Source: Verticillium longisporum (lineage: Eukaryota; Ascomycota; Sordariomycetes; Glomerellales; Plectosphaerellaceae). Taken from it: a DNA stretch of 64,000 nucleotides. The stretch spans positions 3,224,001 to 3,288,000 of the forward strand of contig JAETXT010000006.1 in the NCBI GenBank assembly GCA_019188255.1, written 5' to 3'. The position numbers and the translations under genes were made by a program. Shown piece by piece: positions 1-12,964 of the stretch. A model generated the notes under the pieces. It had not been told where the DNA came from and ran no database searches. It worked only from the letters and a program-made list of their open reading frames with translations. The stretch's first letter is position 1; every line of letters starts with the position of its first letter.

Positions 1-85
1 CAGCACCTGCCTGATGTACGTACGTACCTACCCAGCCACCTAGATGGTCGCTGTGCTGTATTCGTAGGCGGTACACCAAGTCAGC

Positions 86-103
86 GGTACCTAGGTAGGT
101 ACC
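86..103. repeat. GGTACC/TAGGTA short motif cluster
   Basis: The stretch reads GGTACCTAGGTAGGTACC, so GGTACC flanks TAGGTA cores. Similar words recur at many intergenic places in the window, for example near 45.37-45.43, 50.59 and 56.49-56.57 kb. Confidence 0.6.
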
Positions 104-3100
104 TACAGTAGGTGCCCACGTAGGTGGCCAGACGGTTACCGACCCCCCGTAATCCCCAAAATCTGGGCAGTGGCTGCCAATTTGCCCACCCCGGAAGCCC
201 TTTGCGCCTGACCGACTTGGCCTCCCAAGCGACCTTCCGCCGTGTCATGCTTGTTTGAGAACGGCCAGGCAGGATGCACACAATAGGATACTCCCCGTTG
301 ACCCATTGAGAAGGAACGACGGCTAAGGCAAAATTGATAGTGCCAAGGGTTCTGCCGCTTCTTTTCCTTCGGTGGTACTCTGCCTTCTTTGACTTTCCCC
401 CATGTCGCCATCATGACTGGCGATTCAGAACTCCAGACTCTGAACACGTTCGTATTCTCCAAGCCTCCCCCCTTTCTGTTCCTTTTCCATATTCTGCCTC
501 CGTCAATGCAGTTTCATCCCAACTCCCAACAAACTAGTTGAAAACGCTGCCGGGTCTCACCCTGATGCTCGTGCCCACTGAACGCCAGGCAGCTCGAAGC
601 TGAACCCTTGCTCCGGCTCCCTTAGTCGCAGAGCTTGAGGCCCAAGTCAGTCACCAAAGCCAAAGCTCCATACTGCTATTCAACCTGTCACCCATCACCA
701 TTCCGGGCGCAGATCGTAATGGAAGCCTCTGGGACATTGGCGACAAATTTTTTCTAATGAGCTACCGCCGCGGAAGACCTTCCCCGGCTGCCCATGTCAG
801 GGGTACATGGTAGTGCTCCTCTGGGTTCCTCCGCACACGCCACGCCACGCCACGCCGCTCCGCTTCAGACGAGACGAGACGACATTTGCGAGACCCTAAC
901 TCCATCAGGCACCTTGCCCCGGGCCCTCAAAGAACCGCGCCGTCGGGCTGCCACGTCGGTCAATCAGCACACCCATGGCCTATGGGGGGCGTGTGCTGCT
1001 TTGGGATCAACCATGCAATCAATGCAGCCCTCGCGCACCGAGAGCACCGAACGACCTACCATGTAAGCACACCGACTCACCGGACCCTCCCTCTACCCGG
1101 AGCTACTGTACCACACTGCCTCTGAACCCAAGCAGACTCATCGCGGGATCATCCCAGAACTGTGCGCCCACGACCCCATCACGCTTGACTCGCCGGCCCC
1201 TTTCAGCACTTTCCGACATACTACGATACGAGTCGTCCTTTCTCTCCCTGCACCCCTCCGTCTTCTAGAACCTGTCAAGGAAGCTTCTCCCGATTTTTAG
1301 TCTTCGTCTGAACCATCGACCACCCTTGCCGTCCTGCACCTCCTTTCCTTCGGTGTGGCAGCCCTGGTCATGTTTGCCGGACGCAGTGCCCCTATGCAAG
1401 TGTCCACAACGGACGGGAGAATGGTACTAGCCCTACTGTAACCGTGACGACCTTCCACCGACCTTATTGTCCTGCTCTGCCACGGCTGCCCGTGCCCTGT
1501 CACTGCGAATTTTATCTCTAACCTGCCACCATAGTAAAGCTACATGTACATGTACCACAAGTCAAGGAAGGAGGCTTGAAGAAGGCGGCGTCAGAGATAC
1601 GCCCAGCAATTCTGGATTATACTTGCGTCACCACGATGAAGGTTTTCCTTGGGACTTAGAAAGAATTTCTACTCGTGCCCAGGAGGCCCACGTCTCAACG
1701 AACGAACTTTGGTCGGTTCGTCTGCCTGGGCCCGGGGAAGGCTTCCAGCGACCAGTTGCGGGCTCCACTCTTCCTACTAGGCAATGATCCCCGCTGCAGT
1801 GCCTGTCCTGGACGATGCTCCTCCCTTTCAACACCAAGGCTGAGAGACAGGAGGCTGGCAACTGGGATCGCCAGGACTTGGGGTCGACATCTCATCCCGC
1901 CGCAGTGGTTGGCGGTACTTCCACCTCCCGTCGCCTCATGTCAACGGCAGGGCAAGGTTACCCTGAAGGCAAATTTTTCCCGTGAAAGACGATCCCACGA
2001 AAGACTGTCTCCGCCGGCGATGGAGCTCACCGCTCGCTGCGGAGACTGGTGCGCAGACACGTTCAATCGGGGGTCGTCTGCCTGGTCTCCGGGCTGCCGG
2101 ATTCCTGGGATCATGAGCAAGTCCTTGCATGGGCCGAGGCGATCATCTGCTTCGGCTGACACTCATGGTGTCCCATTAACGAACCCATCAACGTCGCCAT
2201 CGAGCGCCCCAGCTCGTGGCCGAGCAAGGATGCAGGGAGGCTCAGCCCGATGGTGTATATTGCCGTCAAGGTCGACCGCATACGATGCTATTAAGGATAT
2301 CAGACGACTCGCAGGCTACCAACGACATGGCTCGTCACGTCGCAAGCTGTGTTTGCTGTTCTCTCGGTTCCTAGCCGAGAGGCAAATCTCGCCCCTGTTT
2401 CATGACATATTTGGGTCCAGCACCGTTCAGGGGTGGGAGATTCCAGGCTAATGCAGGTACGACGGTACTTTGCGTTCGACACGTGTGCCAGGCTTGGGGA
2501 AGGGTACTTCTTCCAACCCCTGTAGGTACTTCAACCGAGCCCCTGGGAGCTTCCGGTCCTAATTTGGGTCGACCGTTAAAATCAGAGACAACAGAAAGCG
2601 CCAGCTGTTCACATCGCACAGCGCCTCGGCTGTCTTGGAGTCAGTCTTCTTCGCCTTTGATCTTGCAATGTTGATTGAAAGAACATCAACAGAAACAAAT
2701 CTTCTCAAGGCCAAGTAATGTTCCTTTGTCCTAATCAGGACGTCTGTTGAGAGCCCACCTATCGCCAACAGGATTACCGTGTGGCTCACGGGCCACCAGC
2801 CTGATCGCACAGTGAGAACACCGTTCTCCACGCTGGACTGGAGACGTTCTTTCTGGAAAGCTTCCATGCAGTGGCACGAGCTTCACGGGGAGAAGACAGC
2901 TCCACGCATGATCCCCCTTACTGGGACCTTTGAGCAGTCATTATGCGAACGACAGAATAGCAGATATCTGAGAGACATTGGTCACTTCCAATGGGATCCC
3001 AATGGGATCGAGCCTATGCTCACCAAGAATTGCGTTTGTCATGAATCTGACGGGCGTCGGTCTAGGTTACTACCTCTGCGTGTTTCTCTTCCTCGCAACC

Positions 3101-5247
3101 TTCGCCAAAGTTCTGCCTTGGTTCAAACGCCTCCTCACTTCTATGCGACTTGCTGCTCCTTTCTCCGTCGATACCTAATGTTGTTTGCGACGAAGAAACA
3201 TTCGGCAAGTCAATCAGTATCTCTCTGGACGATCAGCGTGGTCCGAGCTGGACGTTCATCAAAATGGCTTGTGCTTGAACTTCTTGGCGCGCATAGCGTG
3301 TGATTGGGACTTTGCTAGGGCGTCTTGACCGATTCATTCGCAATTGCTTCTAGCTGATTGTCTTGTGTCCCGTATCTTCTCAAAGTGCCTTCACTGACTC
3401 ATCTGAGCTCTGTGTGGCCACCCAAGGGAACTCAATGTCATTGCTTCTTTTGCCAGTAGCGCATTGGCGATTAATCGCCAAAATATGAAACAGTCCTACC
3501 ACACACACAGTACGAGCACATTCTTCATGGTCGAACAGAGTCAATGACCTCGACCTGCCTGTCAGGAGGCTGTCACGGACCCAACTAGGTCATGGGTGAG
3601 GGGGGCTTGCGGCAACTTGAAGACCACTGAGCTGATGCCATAACTCTCACACTCCGATTGCACCAGCCAGTATCAGCTGAAGGGTCACACAATTGATGCC
3701 AGGAATCAACCATGCGACCACCGCCAAGACCTGGTTGTCAACCAACGCAGTGGCCGCCATATGACAATCTGGTGGCACCTTCATTGACATCCTGTGTGCT
3801 CCGGCAATCAAAGACAACATCCAGACCCTGCCTGCCGGCTGTCCATCTGGTGGCTCGGGTTGAACTGGGTGCCTTGCGTTGACATGTCACCCAAGTCCTG
3901 GATTTTGCCACCAACCAGCTTGATTGTTTGAAATGACAGGTCGTCTGCGCTGATCCGACGTATCTCGGGAAAATGAAAACTAAAGTTCAAAAAGACGTTT
4001 GAATTGCAAAAGGAGGGAGGGAACGAGACGTCACAAAAAGAGGGTTGTCTCAGTTGTAAAATGCAGGGCCATCGGCATGTCCTTCTGTCTCCTGGCATGC
4101 CGCGCAAAGTGACGTGTACGCTCTGTCGCCGCGCCGCGAGGCTCGGGGGCGTGTGTTACAGCAGATCAATAATTTTTTTCTTTCCTAGCGAACACCCGCT
4201 CGTGCGACCTCCGATCCAGGTGCGTACAGGGTCGAGGACTGACGAAAAAAAAAAGCAGGAGGAGCATGTTGCAGGGCATATGTGTAGGCGAGAGCAGCAG
4301 TGGCGTACACGTCGCGAACACCAGGCTAGGGGTTTTCTGCGGAGCACAGGTCGTCCCAAGATAGACATCAGGACTCTCATGAGGCGCTGAACGCCGTACA
4401 GCATTGCACAGCACCAATGGAGCGGTCGCATGCCGGGGATACAGCCAGGCTGCAGAAGCCGGACGGACAAGCTGGGCTCCGATGTTGGTTTTCGGAAGCA
4501 CAAGTCTGAGAGGTCAATCCTTCATTCCCATGACGGTCCTTCACTGTGAAGACAATTCTGTCAGACAAGAGCTGACGATGGGACGAGCAGGCCAAAAGAA
4601 AAGCGGTCGTGTCGAATCCAAGGACTGAATTTGACGATAACATGTATGGGCCAATCCCATTAAGACGGCCCGGGCCTGAACTTGCCGCTCAGGGTTGGCC
4701 CAACTTAGGGCGGCGCAGCGGCGAAGGACCCAGTGGTGATTCTTTTCGACGCTGGTGACTACGACGGGCCACGGCGGGCGCTAGTTGGAGGTACACACCA
4801 TCACATCGCTCGTTCTTTAATTATGCCTTCCGTATTCCCCTAGCGGTATCTCCATGACAGTGGACACAATGGGACAAGCAGCAAGCCGGCGGGCTGGTAC
4901 CAACCACCAACAACGAAGACCAAGATTGGAAAGGGAAAGCAAGGCGCAAGACAGGCGTTGACGGCAACGGTAATGACGACTGACGGACCGGCAGCAGAGA
5001 CAAGATGAGGGACAGGCCCGAGAAGTCGGCACAGGACCCAGTCTCTCCATCCCCAACAACAGGAACGCAAGCCGATAGGTTCAGCTTCGGGGTGTTTCGT
5101 CTCTCACCTTTCGTTCTGGCTGCGCAGCAGGCCAGTTGCGCTTGGTGTGCGTCTGAGTCTGCTCAGCGACCAGGCGAATTGGCCCTCTCTCGGTGCTTTC
5201 CCCCCCTGAAACCAGCGCCAAGGTCCGGCGTCTTTACGGCAAAGGAA

Positions 5248-5274
5248 GGGGGGCGGGGGGAGGGGGGGTGTGGG
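5248..5274 (+). other. G-quadruplex motif
   Basis: Four G-runs of 6, 6, 7 and 3 bases are separated by loops of 1, 1 and 3 bases, which fits the canonical intramolecular G4 rule. More G-runs follow near 5380-5395. There is no gene close by, so any role is unknown. Confidence 0.6.
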
Positions 5275-5595
5275 TGTGGCAGCCAGGTCGCTGGGTGTGT
5301 GGTATGGGTGTGGTGTGGAATTGCAAAAGGGAATGAAGACGGTACGGGCTCCGCAGTGGAACCCACACACACTGTGGAAGGGGGGGGGAGAGGAGCCATC
5401 AGGAGAAGAAGTACCAACTGCTGGGCACCATGTACCTGGGCATGCTGAAAGATCGTCAGCCCCTTGTCCTGACAGCGTAATGTACATGTACAGTAGCCAG
5501 CAGCAAGGAGGGCGCTCCCTGAAGGAGTCTAGCCTAAGGTACCTTGTCGCTGGCGTGCTGGGGCCGCCCAAACCCAAGAGAGCAACAGAGGCGGA

Positions 5596-5615
5596 GGCAG
5601 GCAGGCAGGCAGGCA
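5596..5615 (+). repeat. GGCA microsatellite
   Basis: Five tandem GGCA units in non-coding DNA. Confidence 0.8.
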
Positions 5616-5680
5616 GAGAAGGGCGAACAAGGGCATGGATAGACACAGCTTGGGCATGGACATGGATGGGATGGCCACCG

Positions 5681-5720
5681 GTCATGGACATGGACAAGCC
5701 CGTCATGGACATGGACAAGC
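5681..5720 (+). repeat. two-copy minisatellite
   Basis: The 19-base unit GTCATGGACATGGACAAGC occurs twice with a 21-base period. The unit itself contains CATGGA sub-repeats, and degenerate copies flank it. Confidence 0.75.
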
Positions 5721-5858
5721 ATGGAGGCACGGACAAGCAAGGTTCGTTCGCGTCGGGAGCTGGTACTGGGCCCTGCTGGCTCTGGCACTCTCGTCCTGCC
5801 ACTGAGTCCCAGATTTTCGTCCGCGTCCGCCCTGTCCTGACATTTTTATTATTTCTTT

Positions 5859-8110
5859 TTGGAGGACTGGCTGTCAGGTAATTTCTCCCTTCTTCCCAGA
5901 CACCTTTTCTCTCATCAGTTCGCGCCTCTTTTAATCCGCCTCCTCGCTTCTCATCCTGACCGTCTTCTCTCTCTTATTCCTGCATCCATCGCGCCTCAAC
6001 CGCCATCACCACTTGTCACCACCACCACCACACCACGCGCGCTCTCTCCAGTTGCGACCCACTGTCCTGCATCGAGCCTCTTTGTTCTTCGCTGGCCCAG
6101 TACCTTGCAGACCTGACCTTCCGCGTCGTCAGATACGACCAAGAAGAAAGACACGCGCACCAGCGACCAAGCCCTCGTCACTTCAAGCCGTCCGTTTGAA
6201 GACAGTCGGCAGACCCTCCAGCGGGCTCGATCAATCAATCAATCAATCAATCTAGGGCCGTCACTTGTCTGCAACAACAGCAAGCCGCTCCCGAGACCTG
6301 CACAACCTTCAGAGCCAATTTCCTCTCACAGCTCTCACAGCCGAGACGGACATACATCTACGGCCTATTTTCCATTGTCCACGGATCCAGCTCAGTACAG
6401 CATTTCTCATGCTTCGGTGTCGATAAAATCGCCCTCATCCCGCCTCACCTCCTGCCTTGGTCGGCACCTCTCATCCACCCACAACAACGTACTGGTGACG
6501 CCTTCCTCGGCACAGCCCGACTCGCACACCTCACTCCGCTCCCTACCGCCGCCGCCGCCGCCCAATCCAGGTCGCATCCCACGCCCACGTCCTCTCCCAA
6601 TAGGACTTGCCAATACATCCCTCTGTCTACGCTTCTAAATTTGTGAGTCACGTCTTCATCACGCACCCTTTCTACCATGCAGCACCTGGGTGTTCGCCCT
6701 TTGGCATCTCCGATGGTTTCTCTCTCTCTCTCTCTCTACCTCGCACCCACCCCCTTTACCTAGTGACCCACCTTGTAGCAGGCCTGGCTAACATGCGACA
6801 AGCTTGGACACAACCACCACCGTCACCAAAAACTACGACCAACATGATTGTCAGGATCACCAGCTTCGCCAACATGGGCCGTGGAGCCTACGACACGACC
6901 GGTTGCCCCAAGCCTCCTCCTCGTCCCAAGCCATCATAAGATGGTTTTCCACGCTGGCCAGAGCTGTTCCGCGAGGAACGCTTGTACTTCAATCACCATC
7001 TGCTGCGCACCTTACACCATACGACCTTTTACCTAATTCTCTGGCAATGCGCCCAGTGCTGTACCACACCCTTCACGATGTTCTTGATCGAATCTTGACC
7101 ACCAACACTCCAACCTACGATATTTAATACGCTTTCCTGTCAAACACTACAACGACCGGCTCAGAGCCACCGAACTTGCTTCCCAGCAGCAACCTGAACT
7201 GGAAAGCTTGATACACGGATATTCACGATGTTTCATTCTCTCTCTTTCTCTTTGAGGACATACTAGTGCTCCTCCGGACTCGACGGCACGGCGTTCAATC
7301 ATAGACGGATGGGATTTCTTTTTGGCCAACGAACAAAACACATCGATTATTGGTCCTTGTCAGACACCATGGCCTCACGGCCTCCAACTCCACCCCCGGG
7401 ACTGGAATCTACACGTCCCGGACGCTGCGTGCCAGACATGTTCCTGCACATTGGGGCCCGCGCGATTTAACGAAACGATGTCTACGGCATCGCGCGCGAA
7501 AATACCCTGCTCCCCAGATTGAGCTTTCAGGGTTACAAGACGCCACCGCACTTCCCCCGAAGCCAGGCATTTCCGTCACTTGTTTTTCCTTTTCTTTTTT
7601 TTTCAAATCGGGCTGTTGGAACGGGCTACACAAAACAGGGATTGCTACGGGGAATTGTTTTTCTTGGGTTGGGAAAAAAAGAAGTACTGCTTTTGGGATT
7701 GCATATAGACTTTGTCTTGTGTTTTTTTTTCTTTCCTTTTCCTCTCTCTCCCCCCTCTTTCTCCTTCCTGCGCCCTTGCGCGCGCGCCCTCTTGTTTCAT
7801 TCCTGTTCCTCTCCCTTGCATCGCGTGCCCTCACGAGCACTGCGGTCGAGGCCATCAGGTCTGAACAGGATTGGCGGCGGAGGAGTGAGAGGGCGGGCGA
7901 GCCTCTCAATTTTTTCCTTCACAGCGGTGTTGCGATCCAGCGATGGAATTTCGTCACTTGTCCATTTTCTAAAAACCCTGTACTCAACATCTGGAGAATT
8001 CGGCTGGACCGCCGCTGATGACCCCCCCAAGCGCGTGCGCGCGCCCTTTCCCTCCCCTACATGGCAATGTCACAGCCTAATATGGCTGAGCTGGGACTCG
8101 GGAATTGATT
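5859..8110 (+). other. CT-rich leader-like stretch, possible noncoding transcript
   Basis: From about 5860 the plus strand becomes strongly pyrimidine-rich, then CA-rich, as seen at transcription starts and long 5' leaders of filamentous fungi. Compare the leader of the protease gene at 30.8-31.8 kb. It carries several short open frames with AUG starts, including one near 7369 in good context that runs only about 34 codons, but no long conserved frame. T-rich runs at 7590-7740 and 8150 resemble transcript 3' regions. It could be a noncoding RNA, or the leader of a gene I failed to recognise. This is inference only. Confidence 0.25.
6230..6252 (+). repeat. ATCA microsatellite
   Basis: More than five tandem ATCA units inside the CT-rich stretch. 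Confidence 0.85.
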
Positions 8111-11100
8111 GAAGATAGATACCCGGCGGGCTTCATCAACCGCCCCCCTTTTTTTTACTTTAGTTTTTGCTGCTTAGAACATACAGAGTCTGGAGAATAT
8201 TGTATACCATCACATTTCAGTAACTTTTCATGTGTGCAACTCGGTGACTGTCGTGGCGTAGCTTCATATCGGCATGGGTGAGTGCATTGTCCTTGACCTC
8301 GAGTTCGATACCATCGTTTTGGATGTATCATGACGGCATGCTGCAGCAAGGGCGCGCGCGACATGGACAGCAGCATCGTCCACTACCAGAGAAACCAAAC
8401 GCGCAAGACGGCGAACGGGCCACCGGCCGCGCATCGCTCGACGACTTAACTCCAAGTCAGGATGACACGAAAAGGGCCACCATCGATGACGGCTGCCGAG
8501 ACAACAGACGACAAAGACGGGAGACGTCTCGGAGGGACGGGAAGGAGGGCAGGGGGGGGGGAGAGGGAACTGGGTGAGGAGGAGGAAGAGGGCGACGGAT
8601 CGCCAACCCCCAGAGAGTTTGACACGGAGACTCAGATTGGCGAGGGAGCGGCACAGCAGCCGGGGCAGAGGATCCGGCTCGAGGTCTCACGGGCGCTGGA
8701 ATGTGTGGGAGACCCGGGTGGGCGCACGAAAGTGTCCTTGGCTGCTGAGGTAGGGAGGGAGGGAGTGCTCGCTGTCCTGTCTGCGTGTTTACCTGCTCGC
8801 GGCACACCCTCTCTCTCTCTCTCCCTTCCAACTGCGCGCTTGCGAGATACTTAGTCCCTGCCTAAGCGACTTTGGGGTCGTGGACTTGGGCACCCGGTAT
8901 ACAACGAACAATGGCATGCTTCCTTCAACTCATTGGACATGTCAGAGGGGGAAAGGGGCAATGGAAAGGGGCCACTATTTTAAGACACAGCTGCTTGGCG
9001 GCTGATGGTGTGGCGTTTGACGGACGGACGGCCGGGCTCACACAGTCTGAGCTGAGTTGAATGGTTGGTTGTCGCTCCACTGTCACAGAGAGCCGCAGCT
9101 TTCGGGGTCGAGCGGTGCTTTTCGCGTTGCATACGACAGACAACCAGGCAGGCGGGTATGCTGATTGTGCGATGGGCGACACGGGGCGATGGAACGGACG
9201 ACGGGAGTCCAGGCGGGACACGGTTTGTTTGTGTGACTTGTGTCCATGGCAGGGAGAGGAGGAGTCGGTGTTCGCTAAAAACACCACGACAAACAAGTGT
9301 TGTAAACGTCGCCATGGCCGCGATTGCTGGACGGGCATTACGATTGGCTTGGTGTCTGTTTGCCATACGATGCCACCCACCAATCCATGTCACCGACGCG
9401 TCTGTCCAGGACCCCAGACACCGGCAGACGAGAGAAGCTGAATGGAAGGTAACCAGGACGCATTCAAATGGGGCTAACGCGTCCCGGGAGCGTGGGACCG
9501 GGACTGGGACGGCTAGGCCTGCATTTTGTGACTGGGTTCGCTTCGGGAAGGGCCCGCGGCGGGGCGCCGGCCGGTCTGTTTGCCAGGCCTCTGTTGCTTC
9601 AATCCGCAAAAGTCGCCCCCCCCCCCTTCCCCCTGAACTACCAGGACCCTCGAATAGCGTGCCTCCAGTGGCTGAGCAGACAATGGCTGCACTCGTCGGC
9701 GATCATGCGTGCGGCCGCTCAATGGTGTCGGAAGTGGCCGGGTCTGGAGCCGTGCAAGGTAATCCTTAGCGTTGTTGTTTAAAGTTGATGTGGATTCTCG
9801 CTCATTTGGTTTAGCAGCTCTTCATTGAGGAAAACGAAGAGGCGATGAATCGCGCTGGTTCCGTCTTTTACTGTGGAGAGGCACACAGAAAGAGAAGATT
9901 TATTCCTGTTTCGGGAGGGTTGCAGGTGGACAGAGGAGAACACTTCTGTGGCAGCCAACGCCTGTCCTCCAGTTCATCTGCCGCCGGCCCTAGGGCTATT
10001 TAGGAGTTAGGCCGGTGATCCTTCTGGAAGCGCTGTCGCAATGTCCGTCCGAGCTTGAGACCATGCTGCTGCGGATGGGAGGACTGCCGTCGCCCACGAG
10101 CTGGGCGGTTGATCAGCGAACTTCAAACAATTAGCGGTTGCTTCCAGGAAGGTCGCGATACCGAATTGAACATCTTTCCTCTGCGTGGAAGCTGACCAGC
10201 TGTGCAGGCACTGTTCATCTTGTTTCACCTTCCGGAGGAAAGTCTTTTCATTTCTCTTTAGGGGAAAATCCTTAGATACCCAATTTCCCGGGGCAATGGA
10301 GCTGGGAATGCGAGGCTAGGGCACCATCCTGCGCGGCTATCATACCCCAAGGCACACCTCGCCCCTGACGCTAACACTCGACAGGTGGGCCATTGGGAAG
10401 CTGTGCCGGCGATGGAGGCGGGGAGCAGGCCGGTCCACTGAGCGGCCGGGGCAAGATTCCCCATTACTGGACCCAGTTGACTTGTCAGGTGTCATAATGT
10501 GCTAGGCCGGCTGGCCGGCCACTGGCCTTGCCGCCGGAAGTGATGCCGGTGTTTGGTGCCTGGCTGGGCGTGAATCGTGGTGTGTGGGTGGTGTTTGTGT
10601 CATCGAAGTTTAGGGGTGGTATTACGCACTGTCGGGGTGTGATACGATTGATCCCGGTGGCTGGACAACGCAGGATCGAAATTTTCGATCTGAACAGGCC
10701 CTTCATCCCCGGCCCTTCATCTTTGGCTCAAGGATCTATCGTAAATGACATGTCGAACGCGTCGAGTCAGATTGCAAAGAAGCGTTCACTCGATGTTGGC
10801 TAAGGCGAGCCCGCCACCCGCTGTCGATAGTCACGTACATGTATCGACAAGATCACTTGATGCTCAGCTTTGCTGTTTGCATCGAGTCAGGCTCATTTGT
10901 GATTCGGACAAACAACGACAAAGAAGCAATGGATTGATCAGATGTGGCGATATGGCTGGACTAGGGGAGCTCGAAGATGTTTGCCGGATGGTTGGGTTTG
11001 CTTTTTTTTTTCTTCTTTTTTGACGGCGCCGTTCCATGGTTGCTTGCCTGGGTCATGAACGAGAAAGTGACAGCTCGTAAAAGATCCTTAGTGCGCCGGG

Positions 11101-11293
11101 TACACGTCCCTGTTTACTCATCAGCTCTATACTGTCATAAACTCGTTCGTGACTGGAAAAGCAATACATGCGAGCAGAAGGAATAGGTGGCGGTAGAAAA
11201 GGTCCGACAATTGCGCGACGGAAAAAAGCAAGACACACAATAAGAGAAACGCAAGGAAGATGGTCAGATAGCCAGGGAATCGGGGTGAACAAC
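8111..11293. other. intergenic stretch, nothing recognised
   Basis: No domain-bearing frame or splice structure was seen. Overlapping open frames on both strands at 8.9-9.8 kb are Arg/Ser/Thr-rich and mutually exclusive. There are G-runs near 8550 and a CT repeat near 8810-8825. Confidence 0.5.
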
Positions 11294-12147
11294 TTACGTT
11301 CGTCTTGCCAGAGGCATCTCCTCTCTTACCTTGTTCACGACCTCCATGTCAATGTCAACCAACCCAATGGCCCCTTCGGCGCCCTCTTCGGCAGTGCCCT
11401 CGCTATCGACCCCTCCCAACTCGAGCTTGACGCTGCCCCAGGGGTCGACGACTAGGCTGTGTCCATAGCTGCTTTTTTTTCGTTGTGCCGTCCGACCTGT
11501 GCCGCCGCTACGACCCAACTCTGCGTCTCGATGGCTCGGGCACGTAAGAGGACCTCCCAATGAGCACGTCCCGTCCGTGGTGTGAAGGCAGATGGATAGA
11601 GGAGCACATGCGCCTTGGTTGCAGCGAATGGGCTCCCAGCACCCGGTTGGGCCAGGGCCAGGGCGGGCTCCGGAAAGCGTAGGTCGAAGCAGATGAGTGA
11701 GCCAATGTTCAACCCGAGAGGACTGGCGAACGGCGCCGTTAGTGCGCTGCCGGGCCGGACGGTGGCCGACTCGCGGAGGGGGCCATAGTCAAAGAGATGG
11801 AGTTTGTCATAGGTAGCGGCGCGGTTAATTGTGCCATCCGAGTTGATCCAGAGGGATCGATTCAGCAGCTTAGACGATATGCCATCTGCAGCCACGTGGA
11901 TCCCGACATTGACAGCTAGAGAATGCTTCCGTGCAGCGTCTTGAAGGCCGATGACGAATGGAGACTCGTCTTGCGGAAGGGCGAGTGCCAGCGATTCTTG
12001 AGGAGAAGATGCAATATAATCAGCTGCCTCGGGGAGGAAAAGGACCTTCGCGTTGCCAGCTGCTGCTTTAGCAACAAGTCGGACACACTGCTCCAGGTTG
12101 TGAGCGAGGGATGCTGTCGAGCAAATCTGGCCAATTGCCTGGGCCAT
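11294..12147 (-). CDS. nitrilase-family amidohydrolase, frame broken
   Basis: Carbon-nitrogen hydrolase of the Nit1/Nit2 type, a cytosolic or mitochondrial C-N amidase; in this family Nit enzymes hydrolyse deaminated glutathione. The catalytic Glu is in FLPEAADYI, Lys in YDKLHLFD and Cys in ICFDLRFPE. The start was chosen at 12147 because MAQAIGQICSTASLAHN is the usual family N-terminus; upstream in-frame Met codons would add an unrelated leader. The family block HNEKR-x-SYGHS is split: the first frame reads HNEKK and then runs into a stop, while SSYGHSLVVDPWG continues in another frame. One extra A in the A8 run (plus-strand T8, 11473-11480) would restore about 284 residues. The stop overlaps a GTAAGT donor-like word, so a further C-terminal exon is possible but not convincing. 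Substrate is not established. Confidence 0.85.
11473..11480 (-). other. homopolymer frame break in nitrilase gene
   Basis: A run of eight A on the coding strand interrupts the conserved HNEK-SYGHS block. Nine A would keep the frame through to the C-terminus. Either a sequencing under-call or a real one-base deletion. Confidence 0.8.
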
Positions 12148-12449
12148 GTCAGTGCCATTCCATTCCTGCCTTAAGGGTGAGTGAGTGGCCCTACAGCAAT
12201 GGCCATGATGTCCCAAGGGCCAAAGAAAAGACGAAACACTTGACACGAAGGTTGGTGATAGCAAAAAGGATTAAGGGTAGGGTATTCTCATGTGGTGATA
12301 AATTATGCAGTAGTGCTTTATCGCGACTGCCCCATCATGGCGTTGAGTTGCATCGTCGTGATGTGCTGAATAAGCGAGCGCTGTCCCCCTCCGTCGCTCT
12401 GCCTGTACATCGCTTGCCTACATCACCAGGAACCATGTGACGTGATATC

Positions 12450-12964
12450 TCAATACCACTCGACATCTCCGTTTTCGCCGTTGAGTTTCCCTTCCGCCTC
12501 AAGCCTCGTCAGCGTGGCTTTGACCCTTTGTACAACGGCCTGCGCATACTCGGGCGTCCCAAGTGGCGGCGCCTTCTTGGTCGTATCGTGTCTCAACCAT
12601 GGAACCCGCCTCGCACTTTCGTTCCTCTCCTCCACGGCAGATCTCAGGGCTTCCGTGGCCGCATCGTCAAATGCGCCGCCCAGCACGATTGCGCATGGTG
12701 GCTGGCTATAATTGCCGGTGCCAATCGCGCTGCTGTCCTCATGAGGTGGAGGCTTGCGACCCGCCACGAGAGCTGGCAACAGCGAAGGGCCCGAGGGGCC
12801 GGCCTTGACGAAATGGATGACTAGTGGCATCACGTCAGTCAAGTGCGGGAGCAGAAAGGGATCTATGAATATAAACCTTCGTACTCGGGCCTCAGAGAAC
12901 TGATGACCATCCGACCCATAGCCTCCATTTTGCCACACACAACAACAGGGAGTGGTTTTGACAT
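12450..12964 (-). CDS. small conserved fungal protein, function unknown
   Basis: Two exons, 12964-12877 and 12820-12450, with a 56-bp intron (12821-12876) joining in phase to give 152 residues. The N-terminus MSKPLPVVVCGKMEAMGRMV and the stretch VIHFVKAGPSGPSLLPALVAG look like a Rossmann-type beta-alpha start. A central CAIVLGGAFDDAATEALRSA segment and a charged C-terminal helix follow. No catalytic motif is recognised and I assign no function. It is tandem with the nitrilase gene downstream on the same strand, about 300 bp apart, and the two could be co-regulated but this is not shown. Confidence 0.75.

Larger units (their letters stand above)
1..5858. other. gene-poor region, no recognisable CDS
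   Basis: I find no reading frame here with a recognisable domain, convincing splice structure or coding-like composition. The longest open frames (about 1675-2451 and 2779-3303 on plus, 5104-5802 on minus) are rich in Ser, Pro, Arg and Cys, overlap open frames on the other strand and look like chance. The stretch holds GGTACC/TAGGTA-type short motifs near the left edge, G-runs near 5.25 and 5.39 kb, and microsatellites near 5.6-5.7 kb. No transposase, reverse transcriptase or terminal repeat was seen. Confidence 0.55.

Noticed and set aside
1675..2451. 258-codon plus-strand open frame
   Set aside because: No ATG start at its left end, Arg/Ser-rich composition, overlapping open frames on minus and no domain.
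5104..5802. 232-codon minus-strand open frame
   Set aside because: It runs through G-runs and microsatellites; the product is low-complexity and Pro/Cys-rich with no domain.
8980..9769. Overlapping 209- and 234-codon open frames on opposite strands
   Set aside because: They exclude each other, have no recognisable motif and no splice structure.
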